In this document: positions 24,718-34,503 of the stretch, piece by piece
Numbering within the stretch: the first letter of the stretch is position 1
How the letters are laid out: every line of letters begins with the position of its first letter
DNA from: JBLMYQ01 sp050260055
Lineage (GTDB): Bacteria > Bacillota > Clostridia > Acetivibrionales > UBA4821
Assembly (NCBI GenBank): GCA_050260055.1
Contig: JBLNBO010000022.1
Location: forward strand, 248,001 to 312,000
Direction: 5' to 3'
Length of the DNA: 64,000 nt
Notes under the pieces: model-generated
Seen by the model: only the letters and a program-made list of their open reading frames with translations
Databases searched by the model: none
Told to the model about the DNA's origin: nothing
Translations under genes and position numbers: made by a program

Positions 24718-26778
24718 TTATTCCCCAACATTAAACTTCTCAACCAAGTCAGAAAGACTTACAGCTTCCTTGGCCAGAGTTTCTGTTGCTTTGGCTATAT
24801 CCTGAGATGCATTTGTGATGAAAGTAACGGTCTGGGTCACTTCTTCCATAGCTTTTACAACATTTTTATTTGCATCAACTTGATCGCTGACTGATTTTAA
24901 AATACCTTTAGAAAGCGTATTAATATTTTCTGCTGAATTAACAACCATTTTTATGTCCTGCTCCTGCTGTTCAGTAAGGGATGATGCTTTTTTTACTACA
25001 TCCACAGTACTTTCAACCTCATTGCGTATTGCCTCAAGAGAGGTCTTGGTTTCTATTGATGCATCAACTCCATCCTGCATCTTTTTTGTACCTTCAGCAG
25101 CAAGTTCTACAGCGTGGTTAGCTTTTTCCTGGACGCCTTTTATAAGTTTTGCAATAACCTTTGTTGCTTCTGAGCTTTTTTCTGCTAGGCCTTTAACAGA
25201 TTCGGCTACAACGGCAAACCCTTTTCCATGTTCGCCAGCACTTGCAGCCTCAATAGCAGCATTTAAAGCCAATAGGTTTGTTTGGTCGGCTATATCCTCT
25301 ATTACATTTACTATTTGACCGATTTGTAATGCTGAAGCTCCCAATTCTTTAATGGCTGAGGTCAATTCTCCAAAAGTACTGCTGATTTTATCAATTTCCT
25401 GTTTTGTATTTTCAACAGATAACTTGCCTGCCTGTGCTGCGTCCAGAGACCTTATAGCTTGATTTTCTACAAGGTGTATATCTGCAGTTACATTATCAAC
25501 TTTTTCTGCAAGCTTTTCAAGAAGATTAGTAACATTAGATATGTTACCTGTTACTTCTCGAACCTGATTGGATATATGTTGCATGCTCTCGTCTATCTCT
25601 TCCATGAAGCCTAGAGTTTCCTCACCAGAGGCTGATAATGTTTCAGTGCTGTCTGAAAGCTGTTGGGTTGTTGCATTGATTTCCTGTGATGAGGAGGCAA
25701 CTGTATGTGATGTTATACGTATCTGAAGAATTGTTGACTTTAATAGTGAAGTAAAATTATTGAATGATTGCGAAAGCAAATTTATTTCGTCCTTTCCTTT
25801 TATGGGAAGTTCTCTATTAAGATCTCTAAGGTCAACAACTTTCTTGATGCTTATGAGTTGGACGATAATGTTTTTGTGTACCCAGATAATTAATAAAGAT
25901 GACATTCCGATTATTACGATAATTGTAAAGAAAGCAATAAGCCGGATTGAGCTCAATGATTGTATACTGGATTTTGAATGCCCTTTTGCAATTATTATGG
26001 CAATAAGGTTATTATTCATATCAAGTATCTTGCCTGCAGAAATAAGTATTCTCTCTCCGTTTTTTTCAGAGGTATCCGTAAGGGTTTCTTTAGTTTTTAT
26101 TTGCTCAAGAAAACTGTCAAACTTAATACTATCTTCTTTTGAAATCGGTGAAATAGAAACCACTTTTTTCTCAGCAGAATAAACAGTGATATTTATATCA
26201 ACAACATCACTGATTTTTTTTATTAATTCAGAAGAAATATATTCTCCATATATGAAAACTCCGGAGGGGTCTTTACATTTAATATCGTCTGTACGCACGA
26301 TTTTTGTAACTCCCACAATTGCGAGACCATCAGGAAGCTGTACAAAGCCTGCATAATAATTCTTTTTGTTATTGATACCGCTGAACAAAGAAGAATTTTT
26401 AATATTTTTTAATTTATTAAAATAATCACTTTTATTATAAGAACCTATTACATTTCCCTTCATATCGGTAACAACCATGAACTTCTTAAAATTAGTAAGA
26501 GTACTGAATGCTTCATCCTGTATAGTATTTATATCTTTCTGCTTAGCGGCTTCATACAGGGTATCCCAGCATCCCCATCCTTCGAATGTACTGGTTTTAA
26601 GTTCCTCGATTTTTTGGTTTAATGTTGCCTGAACACTTTTCAGATTCTTTTGATTCTGTTCCTCTTCAAACCGGTAAATACTTTGTTTTATAGTTAAATT
26701 AACAAGCATTACGCCAAGTATTGTAGGAATAATCATTATTAAAAAAATTACCAAAATGAATTTCTTTTTCAAAGACAT
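24718..26778 (-). CDS. methyl-accepting chemotaxis protein with CHASE4-like sensor
   Basis: A 686-residue receptor. TM1 is about residues 7-28. The extracellular domain of about 250 residues has the WGCWDTLYEAA segment, VVTDMKGNVIGS and an internal VFIYGEYIS, resembling CHASE4 sensors. TM2 is about 280-302, then HAMP and the cytoplasmic hairpin with the tip IADQTNLLALNAAIEAASAGEHGKGFAVVAE. It differs from the other receptor at 16664 in the sensor, so the two detect different ligands, while the tips are nearly identical and should join the same arrays. AGGGGGA precedes the ATG at 26778. Confidence 0.9.
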   Translation of the reverse strand: MSLKKKFILVIFLIMIIPTILGVMLVNLTIKQSIYRFEEEQNQKNLKSVQATLNQKIEELKTSTFEGWGCWDTLYEAAKQKDINTIQDEAFSTLTNFKKFMVVTDMKGNVIGSYNKSDYFNKLKNIKNSSLFSGINNKKNYYAGFVQLPDGLAIVGVTKIVRTDDIKCKDPSGVFIYGEYISSELIKKISDVVDINITVYSAEKKVVSISPISKEDSIKFDSFLEQIKTKETLTDTSEKNGERILISAGKILDMNNNLIAIIIAKGHSKSSIQSLSSIRLIAFFTIIVIIGMSSLLIIWVHKNIIVQLISIKKVVDLRDLNRELPIKGKDEINLLSQSFNNFTSLLKSTILQIRITSHTVASSSQEINATTQQLSDSTETLSASGEETLGFMEEIDESMQHISNQVREVTGNISNVTNLLEKLAEKVDNVTADIHLVENQAIRSLDAAQAGKLSVENTKQEIDKISSTFGELTSAIKELGASALQIGQIVNVIEDIADQTNLLALNAAIEAASAGEHGKGFAVVAESVKGLAEKSSEATKVIAKLIKGVQEKANHAVELAAEGTKKMQDGVDASIETKTSLEAIRNEVESTVDVVKKASSLTEQQEQDIKMVVNSAENINTLSKGILKSVSDQVDANKNVVKAMEEVTQTVTFITNASQDIAKATETLAKEAVSLSDLVEKFNVGE

Positions 26779-27172
26779 AGAAATCCCCCTAAAAATGTAT
26801 TATTTAGTTATATATGTTATATATGGGAGTTGATAGAAGAGCTCATAAACTTCATTAATATACTTGTTTTTATTATACATCGAAAATTATGTTTTTTAAA
26901 TAGTAAAAAATATATACTTTGAGGGTTAAATGTAAAATTATTTAATTTTGGAATTATTTGAGGTATACACATTTACAGTAAAATAAAAATGTACTATAAT
27001 TAGCGAAGTTACTCATTTTTCATAACTTTTCTTATAACTTCAAAATGAATTTTCGCTAGCTGATTGTTAAGATAAAAAATATTCAATTTTGCTGATTAAA
27101 TGCATATAATTATCAAAAATCCTTATCAGTTTTAAAATATAATATTCAATTCATTTTTAAGGGGAGTTTAAT
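26779..27172. other. divergent control region between a chemoreceptor and pckG
   Basis: A 394-bp AT-rich region with no coding frame. It holds the pckG promoter (26972-27000) and a long imperfect hairpin at 27001-27058 (TAGCGAA with TTCGCTA at the base, CATTTT/AAAATG inside) at the start of the pckG leader. The chemoreceptor side shows only its ribosome site. Confidence 0.6.
26972..27000 (+). promoter_or_regulatory. promoter of pckG
   Basis: TTTACA (26972-26977) and TATAAT (26995-27000) with a 17-bp spacer. The start site should be near 27007, inside the 5' arm of the leader hairpin, giving a leader of about 165 nt. Confidence 0.7.
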
Positions 27173-28924
27173 ATGGGAAAAAACACTGCAGTAGAATTAT
27201 GGGTTCAAGAAATGGCAAAGCTTACGAAGCCGGACAGAATTGTTTGGATTGACGGATCCGAGGAAGAAAGAAAGAGGCTTGCTGATGAAGCTTGCAGTAC
27301 CGGAGAAATGCGTGAGGCAAATAAAGAAAAGCTTCCGGGATGTTATCTGCATAGAACTGCACAGAATGATGTTGCCAGAGTAGAGCACCTCACATTTATT
27401 TGTACAAGAAATAAGGAAGATGCAGGTGTAACAAACAATTGGATGGCTCCTGAGGAAGCATATGAAAAACTAGGGAAGATATTTGACGGGTCAATGATCG
27501 GAAGAACAATGTATGTCATTCCATATCTGATGGGCCCTAAAGGTTCGCCATTCAGCAAGGTTGGCATAGAATTAACCGACAGTATTTATGTTGTTTTAAA
27601 TATGAGGATAATGACAAGAATAGGAAAGCCTGCTATAGAGCATTTGGGAGATTCCTCTGATTTTGTTAAAGGCCTTCATTCAAAAGCAGATTTAAATCCC
27701 GAAAGAAGATTTATATGCCATTTCCCGGAAGACAATACTATTTGGAGTGTTGGTTCAGGATATGGCGGAAATGTTCTTCTAGGTAAAAAATGCTTTGCCC
27801 TAAGGATTGCAAGCCATATGGGAAGAAGAGAAGGCTGGCTGGCTGAACATATGCTTATACTTGGAGTGGAAAATCCTAAGGGTGAAATTACTTATATAGC
27901 AGCGGCATTTCCTAGTGCCTGTGGGAAGACAAATCTTGCGATGCTTATACCTCCGGAAGCATTTAAAGGGTATAAAGTATGGACAGTCGGAGATGATATT
28001 GCCTGGATGAGGATTGGTGAAGATGGCCGATTATGGGCTATTAATCCTGAAGCAGGATTCTTTGGCGTTGCACCGGGAACAAACTCGAAATCCAACCCTA
28101 ATGCTTTGGCAACAGTCCAAAAAAATACTATATTTACTAATGTGGTTGAAGGTTCTGATGGAACTGTTTGGTGGGAGGGACTTGATAAAGAGATTCCGCC
28201 AAATCCGATAAATTGGAAGGGCGAACCTTGGAATTCAAATGGTACAGAGGTTGGAGCACATCCAAATTCAAGATTTACAGCGCCGGCAAGTCAGTGTCCT
28301 ACAATTTCTCCTGAGTGGCAGAGTCCCAAAGGAGTGCCGATTTCTGCGATTGTCTTTGGAGGAAGAAGGGCGAAAGTAGCTCCATTAGTATATCAATCTT
28401 TTGATTGGGAGCATGGAGTATTTGTTGGGGCGACTATGGCTTCTGAGACTACAGCAGCAGCAGCAGGGGCGGTTGGAGTTGTAAGGCGTGACCCAATGGC
28501 TATGATTCCATTTTGCGGGTACAATATGGCCGACTATTTTAGACACTGGCTGGAAATGGGCAAAAAGATTCCTAATCCACCAAAAATATTTAACGTTAAC
28601 TGGTTCAGAACAAATGCGGAAGGAAAATTTATTTGGCCAGGCTATGGAGACAATCTGCGTGTATTAAAATGGATAATAGATAGGTGCAAAGGTAATATTG
28701 ATGCTGTTGAAACTGCGATAGGATATGTTCCTGCTCCCGAGGTGCTAGAACTATCTGGATTAAGCCTTTCTAGAGATGTTATAGATAACCTCTTGTGTGT
28801 TGATGCAGATGTTTGGAAGCAGGAACTCAGCGAACTTGATGCTTTTCTGGCCAAGTTCGGTGACAGGTTGCCAAAAGAATTATTAATGCAGAAAGAGGCT
28901 TTGAAAAAGAGGCTTGGGTTATAG
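27173..28924 (+). CDS. pckG: phosphoenolpyruvate carboxykinase (GTP)
   Basis: Interconverts oxaloacetate and phosphoenolpyruvate with GTP/GDP, linking the C4 pool with glycolysis and gluconeogenesis. It is 583 aa, the GTP-type family. The kinase P-loop is FPSACGKTN (246-254), the metal-binding segment is TVGDDIAWM, and the oxaloacetate-binding GYGGN and C-terminal FCGYNMADYF regions are present. AAGGGGAG precedes ATG 27173. In Clostridia this enzyme often works in the PEP-forming or anaplerotic direction during fermentation. It has its own promoter and leader. Its last six bases overlap the convergent gene at 28919. Confidence 0.97.
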   Translation: MGKNTAVELWVQEMAKLTKPDRIVWIDGSEEERKRLADEACSTGEMREANKEKLPGCYLHRTAQNDVARVEHLTFICTRNKEDAGVTNNWMAPEEAYEKLGKIFDGSMIGRTMYVIPYLMGPKGSPFSKVGIELTDSIYVVLNMRIMTRIGKPAIEHLGDSSDFVKGLHSKADLNPERRFICHFPEDNTIWSVGSGYGGNVLLGKKCFALRIASHMGRREGWLAEHMLILGVENPKGEITYIAAAFPSACGKTNLAMLIPPEAFKGYKVWTVGDDIAWMRIGEDGRLWAINPEAGFFGVAPGTNSKSNPNALATVQKNTIFTNVVEGSDGTVWWEGLDKEIPPNPINWKGEPWNSNGTEVGAHPNSRFTAPASQCPTISPEWQSPKGVPISAIVFGGRRAKVAPLVYQSFDWEHGVFVGATMASETTAAAAGAVGVVRRDPMAMIPFCGYNMADYFRHWLEMGKKIPNPPKIFNVNWFRTNAEGKFIWPGYGDNLRVLKWIIDRCKGNIDAVETAIGYVPAPEVLELSGLSLSRDVIDNLLCVDADVWKQELSELDAFLAKFGDRLPKELLMQKEALKKRLGL

Positions 28925-29380
28925 CAAAATTTCGTTTTCTATCAGCCAATAGCCAAATTCACCGTAAAGTTCGCCGGTGTTATTCTCGGATTTCCAGCAG
29001 CAATTTATGAAATATGGTTTCTCATCAATACCATATAGTGCCGGGATACCATATATAAAGGTAGATGATTCATTGCCATTAGTAATCCCTGCAATATAAT
29101 ATCCATAGATATAATACGAATTATTTAGACTCATTCCTGAAGGAATAATACCTGGAACGCTACATTGAAAAAGAATCTTTTTTAGCAGATGGTGGTTGTT
29201 AATCTTCCACCATTCTGTATTTCTGTTTTCATAACGAAAAGGTTTGCATTTTGAGAAATAAATTGAAATCATGTGTTCTAGAATCCCTGTGTTTTTTGGG
29301 GCATGCTTTGCATTGCAGGGTTCGGTTGAGATTTTCCAAGAAGAGTTGGGTTCAAAGCTTTTTTCATTGCTGGCTTCCAT
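28919..29380 (-). CDS. hypothetical protein convergent with pckG
   Basis: A 153-residue protein I do not recognise. It is soluble in appearance, rich in Asn, Tyr, Trp and Gly, with five cysteines and no signal peptide. The C-terminal half is more regular, with aromatic-rich beta-like stretches (SYYIYGYYIAGITNGN, TFIYGIPALYG, LYGEFGYWLIE). AGGGGGTAAC precedes the ATG at 29380, a good ribosome site, so it is probably real. It is monocistronic and overlaps the pckG stop by six bases, so antisense interplay between the two 3' ends is possible. Confidence 0.65.
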   Translation of the reverse strand: MEASNEKSFEPNSSWKISTEPCNAKHAPKNTGILEHMISIYFSKCKPFRYENRNTEWWKINNHHLLKKILFQCSVPGIIPSGMSLNNSYYIYGYYIAGITNGNESSTFIYGIPALYGIDEKPYFINCCWKSENNTGELYGEFGYWLIENEILL

Positions 29381-29588
29381 TAAATGTTACCCCCTGGTGT
29401 TAATGATTAATATAAAGATATGAATCCAGATTTAAAATCTTACCTGTTTTTTCATTTATTCTAAAATGTATTGGGTAAAATTTTACAAATAAAATAAAAA
29501 ATAAATCAAATGGCATTTTAATTACTTCAAAAATGTATTATAATATTTCTAGAAGATGCAGGAGTTTGATTCTGGGAGGTTATAATTA

Positions 29589-30530
29589 ATGTTCAAAAAG
29601 AAAATCCTTGTGATAGACGATACTGAGCTGACCGTCAATCTAATCAAGGAAATTCTCACAGATGCTGGCTACGAAGTATTAGTCGCAAATGATGGGATAA
29701 CTGGTTTGCAGATGGTGCGCCAGGAAAAGCCTGAATTGGTAATTCTTGATGTTGTTATGCCTGGTCTGGATGGTTTTGAAGTCTGCAAGACACTCAGAGA
29801 TGACGAAAGTAACAATCTAATGCCCATATTGATGCTTACCGCTCAAGATAATGAAGACGATAAGCTTACTGGTCTTGAATTAGGCGTTGATGATTATATT
29901 ATTAAGCCGTTTAATCAAAGAGAGCTTATAAGCAGGGTTAGAAACACCTTGAAAAGAATAGATAGGAACAGATGGGCTAACCCATTGACAGGTTTGCAGG
30001 GTAATATCGAAATCCATGCAGAGATTAATAAGAGAATAGCAAAAAATGAACATTTTGCAGTTCTTTATCTTGATTTGGATAACTTTAAAGCATACAATGA
30101 CGTTTATGGCTTTGCAAGTGGTGATAGGGCTATTAAGCTTACCGCAGACATAATTACTTCAAATGTACATATGGTAGGAAATCCCGGAGATTTTATTGGA
30201 CATATTGGTGGAGACGACTATGTCGTAATTACTATTCCTGAAAAGATTGATGAGATCTGCAAGGGTATTATTCAAGATTTTGATAACAAGATTGGGGATT
30301 TATATCTGCAGGAGGATAGAGATAAAGGCTATATTACTACAGTTAATAGGCTTGGACAGGTTATGGAATTCCCAATTATGACAATATCCATTGCTGTTGT
30401 AACAAATGAGAGCCGTACTCTTTACAGTCCTGTTCAAATTGCTGAAATTGCTGCACAGGTTAAGAAAAAGGCGAAAATGATAAGCGGAAGTTCATATGTA
30501 AGAGATAGGCGCAAAGATAGAGAAGATTAA
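29589..30530 (+). CDS. response regulator with degenerate GGDEF domain
   Basis: A 313-residue two-domain protein. Residues 1-122 are a complete receiver: acidic pair Asp10/Asp11, phospho-acceptor Asp54 (VILDVVMPG), Thr84 and Lys106 (IIKPF). Residues about 128-300 are a GGDEF-type cyclase fold with YLDLDNFKAYND, but the signature is GGDDY (207-211) and the inhibitory RxxD site is NPGD. It may be an inactive c-di-GMP or GTP-binding output or a weak cyclase. GGGAGG precedes ATG 29589. No sensor kinase lies nearby, so the phosphodonor is unknown. A terminator follows. Confidence 0.88.
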   Translation: MFKKKILVIDDTELTVNLIKEILTDAGYEVLVANDGITGLQMVRQEKPELVILDVVMPGLDGFEVCKTLRDDESNNLMPILMLTAQDNEDDKLTGLELGVDDYIIKPFNQRELISRVRNTLKRIDRNRWANPLTGLQGNIEIHAEINKRIAKNEHFAVLYLDLDNFKAYNDVYGFASGDRAIKLTADIITSNVHMVGNPGDFIGHIGGDDYVVITIPEKIDEICKGIIQDFDNKIGDLYLQEDRDKGYITTVNRLGQVMEFPIMTISIAVVTNESRTLYSPVQIAEIAAQVKKKAKMISGSSYVRDRRKDRED

Positions 30531-30558
30531 ATAATTAAATCAAAAAAAGTTTTTACAA

Positions 30559-30588
30559 AAAAATGCTTCTTACTAAGGGGCATTTTTT
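30559..30588 (+). terminator. intrinsic terminator of the response regulator gene
   Basis: A 13-bp stem (30559-30571 with 30575-30587, two G-U pairs) with a three-base loop and a terminal T-run. Confidence 0.85.
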
Positions 30589-30631
30589 AATTTGCTCTGT
30601 AATAATTATTAATATAAAGCTTCCTTGGTGA

Positions 30632-31351
30632 GTGTACAAAATGATTATAGTAATAAGAAAAAAGGTTATATTATCTGTTTCTCTTTTTGTTGTTACTGCA
30701 TGCCTGGTTTATAATATGACATTGCAGGAAACTATACCAACAATGGTTCTTCCGGTGACAAATAAGGTTATTGTTCTAGATCCAGGACATGGGGGAGTTG
30801 ATCCGGGAGCAATCGGTAAATCGGGAGTAAGAGAAAAAGATATAACTTTAGATATTGTTTTAAAAGTTCAAGGTCTTTTGGAGCAAAGCGGTTGCATAAC
30901 TCAACTTACTAGGGCAATTGATGAATCGATACACGATAAGGATTCAATAAGCAGGAAATACTCTGATTTAAAAAATCGGAAGAAGATAGCAGATACCAGC
31001 CAGGCAAATGCATTTATTTCGGTTCATTTAAACAGCTTTCCACAATCCCAATATAAAGGAGTTCAATCTTTCTACCCTAAGCAGTTAGAAGAAAGTAAGA
31101 AGCTTGCAATAGATATCCAGAAGGAATTGAAAAACACGCTTAATATAAATGATAATAGGGAGGCACTTCCAATTAATAATGTGCTAGTGTTAAAAGATGC
31201 AAAGATTCCTTCGGTCATTGTAGAATGTGGATTTTTATCAAATCCAGAGGAAGAGGCTAATCTTGTATCAGAGAAATATAGACAAAAAATTGCTTGGGGA
31301 ATTTATTTAGGTATCATGCGGTTCTTCGAAGAGGGGAAAAGTACAAATTAA
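30632..31351 (+). CDS. cwlD: N-acetylmuramoyl-L-alanine amidase (CwlD-type)
   Basis: Zinc amidase that removes stem peptides from peptidoglycan. CwlD makes muramic-delta-lactam in spore cortex. It is 239 aa: a short cytoplasmic start, one TM helix (about 10-26), then the Amidase_3 domain with VLDPGHGGVDPGA (first Zn His), FISVHLNS (second His) and VIVECGFLSNPEE (catalytic Glu). The start is GTG 30632, or ATG 30641 nine bases later; neither has a strong ribosome site. The size and single N-terminal anchor match CwlD better than vegetative amidases. pcrA follows after 88 bp. Confidence 0.88.
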   Translation: MYKMIIVIRKKVILSVSLFVVTACLVYNMTLQETIPTMVLPVTNKVIVLDPGHGGVDPGAIGKSGVREKDITLDIVLKVQGLLEQSGCITQLTRAIDESIHDKDSISRKYSDLKNRKKIADTSQANAFISVHLNSFPQSQYKGVQSFYPKQLEESKKLAIDIQKELKNTLNINDNREALPINNVLVLKDAKIPSVIVECGFLSNPEEEANLVSEKYRQKIAWGIYLGIMRFFEEGKSTN

Positions 31352-31439
31352 ATATAATAATTTACTGTATTAATATTCATTGAACTTTTAGTGCTGATAT
31401 ATTATACTTTCATGAGGACAAATGATTATTGCAGAGTAG

Positions 31440-33701
31440 GTGAATATATTGAAATCCCTTGAAGGATTGAATCAAATGCAGGTTGAGGCAGTAACTCATA
31501 CGGAAGGGCCTCTTCTTATTCTTGCCGGGGCAGGAAGCGGGAAAACCAGAGTATTAACCAATAGGATTGCTCATCTTATCATGGATAAGAATGCTGCTCC
31601 TTGGAGTATTCTTGCTATTACTTTTACTAATAAGGCTGCAAAGGAAATGAAGGAAAGAGTATGCAGACTTGTAGGACAAGCCGGAGAATCCATGTGGATA
31701 AGCACATTCCATTCAATGTGTGTGAGGATGCTAAGACGTGATATTGAAAGGCTTGGGTTCGGGAGTAATTTTGTTATATTTGATTCATCTGACCAACAGG
31801 CGCTGGTAAAAGAATGTCTTAAAGAACTAAATCTAAATGATAAGAATTTCCCCCCAAAAAGTGTACTTGACCAGATTAGCAAGGCTAAGGACCAAATGAT
31901 TGGGCCGGATGCTTTTTCAAATATGTATGCTTCAGATTTTAGACTTGGCAAAATTTCTTTAATATATGAATTATATCAGAAGAAGCTAAGGCAAAATAAT
32001 GCCCTGGATTTTGATGACCTTATTTTTTATGCCATTAGACTTCTAATTGATTATCCCGAGGTTTTAGAATATTATCATAATAAATTTAAGTATATTCTTG
32101 TTGATGAATACCAGGATACAAACAGCTCGCAGTTTACCCTTATAAGCCTCCTTTCGGCCGCATATGGAAATATATGTGTAGTGGGTGATGATGATCAATC
32201 CATTTATGGTTGGAGAGGTGCAGATATAAGGAATATCCTTGATTTTGAGAAAGAATTCCCAGGGACTAAGGTTGTAAAACTTGAACAGAATTACCGCTCA
32301 ACAGAAAATATTTTAGAGGCTGCCAACCAGGTTATAAAAAACAATGCAGGGCGCAAGGCCAAAAAGCTTTGGACAGATAAGGGACAAGGGGAAAGGCTAA
32401 GATATTATTGCGCTTCAAACGAATATGAAGAAGCTGATTATATAGTTTATGAAATAAATAAGCTTATAAGGAATAATGAAAGAAAGTATTCGGATTTTGC
32501 AGTTTTGTATAGAATGAATGCTCAGTCACGTGCAATTGAAGAAGGATTCATGAGATACGGTATTCCCTACCGCATTGTTGGCGCGCAAAAGTTCTATGAC
32601 AGAAAAGAAATAAAAGACTTAATTGCTTATTTAAGGCTGATACACAACCCTATGGACTCGCTTGCCCTTAAAAGGATAATAAACGTACCTAAAAGGGGTA
32701 TAGGAAAGACAACAATAGAAGCCATAGAACAGCAAGCTTCAGAAAAAAATGTTTCGGTCTTTAGTATCGTTCAATCTGCAAAAGAAATTCCCAGCCTTTC
32801 GAGGAACTCTTCCACACTTGAAGAGTTTGCAGGGATGATAAGTTCATTTAAAGCTTCCAGCGAAACTATGAGACTGCCGGATTTTATTGAAACCTTACTT
32901 AATAAAACGGGATATATTAAAGAACTTGAACAGGATGGAACAGCAGAATCACGAGGCAGGATTGATAATTTAAGAGAATTTATAACTGTAGCGATAGATT
33001 TTGAAAGATTTAATGAAGAAGCAAAACTTGGAGAATTCTTGGAAAGCATTTCTCTGGTTGCAGATGTGGATAGTGATGAAGAGCAGAAGGACGAGGTTGT
33101 TCTTATGACTCTTCATAGCGCAAAAGGATTAGAGTTTCCAGTAGTATTTTTATCAGGAATGGAAGAGGGAATATTCCCTGGCTATCAGGCTGCTAATGAA
33201 GAAAGTGAAATGGAAGAAGAAAGAAGGCTTTGCTACGTAGGCATAACAAGAGCTAGAGAAGTGTTATACCTGACTGGAGCTTACTGTAGAACAATTTATG
33301 GAAGTACCACATATAACAGAGCATCAAGGTTTATTACCGAAATTCCGGAAGAACTTGTTGAGGGCCTGGAAAATATTAAAAAGAAGCAGGAAAAGCTCAA
33401 ATCATGGGATGATTCAACGGATGACAGCTATGGTTACTCAGATTACCGTAAGGCATCAAAAACCTTTGGACAAACTGCTTCAAGCCTAAATACCGGATTT
33501 AGAAGTATTGTTACTGTAAGTGAAGATATAGACTTTTCAAATTACAGGGTGGGTGTAAAGGTTGAGCATAGAAAGTTTGGGTTTGGCATAATTACCAAGG
33601 TTGAACCTGAGGGGAATGATTTGAAGCTTGATATTTCATTCAAAGGAGCCGGAAATAAGAGATTAATGGCTCAGTATGCAGGACTAAAATTTGTTGATTA
33701 G
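31440..33701 (+). CDS. pcrA: ATP-dependent DNA helicase PcrA (UvrD family)
   Basis: A 3'-5' superfamily-1A helicase for nucleotide-excision repair and removal of recombination or transcription blocks. It is 753 aa. Motif I is LAGAGSGKTRVL, Ia ITFTNKAA, II VDEYQDTN, III GDDDQSIYGWRGAD, IV EQNYRS, V TLHSAKGLEFPVVF and VI CYVGITRARE, all intact. The C-terminus has the acidic linker and a Tudor-like RNAP-binding end (VGVKVEHRKFGFGIITKVE). Starts are GTG 31440 or TTG 31449; the AGGTGA at 31437-31442 suits the TTG better. Confidence 0.97.
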   Translation: MNILKSLEGLNQMQVEAVTHTEGPLLILAGAGSGKTRVLTNRIAHLIMDKNAAPWSILAITFTNKAAKEMKERVCRLVGQAGESMWISTFHSMCVRMLRRDIERLGFGSNFVIFDSSDQQALVKECLKELNLNDKNFPPKSVLDQISKAKDQMIGPDAFSNMYASDFRLGKISLIYELYQKKLRQNNALDFDDLIFYAIRLLIDYPEVLEYYHNKFKYILVDEYQDTNSSQFTLISLLSAAYGNICVVGDDDQSIYGWRGADIRNILDFEKEFPGTKVVKLEQNYRSTENILEAANQVIKNNAGRKAKKLWTDKGQGERLRYYCASNEYEEADYIVYEINKLIRNNERKYSDFAVLYRMNAQSRAIEEGFMRYGIPYRIVGAQKFYDRKEIKDLIAYLRLIHNPMDSLALKRIINVPKRGIGKTTIEAIEQQASEKNVSVFSIVQSAKEIPSLSRNSSTLEEFAGMISSFKASSETMRLPDFIETLLNKTGYIKELEQDGTAESRGRIDNLREFITVAIDFERFNEEAKLGEFLESISLVADVDSDEEQKDEVVLMTLHSAKGLEFPVVFLSGMEEGIFPGYQAANEESEMEEERRLCYVGITRAREVLYLTGAYCRTIYGSTTYNRASRFITEIPEELVEGLENIKKKQEKLKSWDDSTDDSYGYSDYRKASKTFGQTASSLNTGFRSIVTVSEDIDFSNYRVGVKVEHRKFGFGIITKVEPEGNDLKLDISFKGAGNKRLMAQYAGLKFVD

Positions 33702-33761
33702 TTTTTTAGTTCAATATGTTATAGAATAAATGAGAAATCTATTTGGAAAGAGTGATTGGTT

Positions 33762-34076
33762 ATGACCTTGTATGATTTGCTGGAGGTTAGTCCAAAAGCT
33801 TCAAAAGAAGTAATTGAGAAAGCATACCGTGTTCTTGTGAAAAGGCATCATCCTGACTTTCACAAACCTGAAGACAAGGCGAAAGAAGAAGAGACGTTAA
33901 AAAGAATTAATAATGCCTATGAGATTTTAAGCGATGAAAACGAAAGAAAAAAATATGATGCTAAGATTGGGATTTCAAGCCAGCCTGCTGAGAATGAAAA
34001 TCAAGAGTCAAATACAGATACGGAAGACTTGATAACCCAAGCTTTTATAAGCTGGTTCCGCGGGGGCGCAAAATAG
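33762..34076 (+). CDS. small J-domain (DnaJ-like) protein
   Basis: A 104-residue protein whose first 70 residues are a J domain with the HPD tripeptide (KRHHPDFHKPED) that stimulates Hsp70 ATPase, followed by a short acidic linker and FISWFRGG. It lacks the Gly/Phe region and zinc fingers of full DnaJ. The AAAGAGTGA site fits ATG 33762. The membrane-protein gene at 34081 follows 4 bp later, so they are probably co-translated. It may recruit DnaK to a specific client. It lies between pcrA and the Tad locus. Confidence 0.85.
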   Translation: MTLYDLLEVSPKASKEVIEKAYRVLVKRHHPDFHKPEDKAKEEETLKRINNAYEILSDENERKKYDAKIGISSQPAENENQESNTDTEDLITQAFISWFRGGAK

Positions 34077-34080
34077 CATT

Positions 34081-34503
34081 ATGCTAAAAGAAATCTTGAT
34101 GATTCTTACACTAACCAATATAGCATTTCTTGCAATTGCTTTATTTAAGGTGATGCAAGAAGGTTCAAATCCAGGAGATTCTATAGAAGAAGTATATAGG
34201 ATGTACAGTGAAGCACCATCAAATACTTTCATAATATTTTTAATGATAGGGATATTGCTTGCCTTATACAATTCTGTCTATGTAGTAATTGCTTGTTTGT
34301 ATATTAAATATTCCGTTTTTATAATAGCATCTTTGATTTTGATTTTCTGGTCATGCGGAAGCGTTATAAATATGGTGAGATATCGAGCTGGAGGGAAAAG
34401 CTATTTTCCTAGGAATTTTAAGGTTTTTCTTTTATTCTTTTCTGTTGTTTGCAATTTAGCATATTTATGCTATGTATTGACTTTCCTTTTAACAAATTAT
34501 TGA
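34081..34503 (+). CDS. small four-TM membrane protein, unrecognised
   Basis: A 140-residue membrane protein with four hydrophobic segments (about residues 5-22, 54-70, 75-96 and 117-136). I recognise no family. It starts 4 bp after the J-domain gene, so the two are likely expressed together, and the J-domain protein could act on it or with it at the membrane. The next unit (Tad) is separated by a terminator-type hairpin at 34610. It could instead be an accessory of that locus, for which there is no direct evidence. Confidence 0.65.
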   Translation: MLKEILMILTLTNIAFLAIALFKVMQEGSNPGDSIEEVYRMYSEAPSNTFIIFLMIGILLALYNSVYVVIACLYIKYSVFIIASLILIFWSCGSVINMVRYRAGGKSYFPRNFKVFLLFFSVVCNLAYLCYVLTFLLTNY

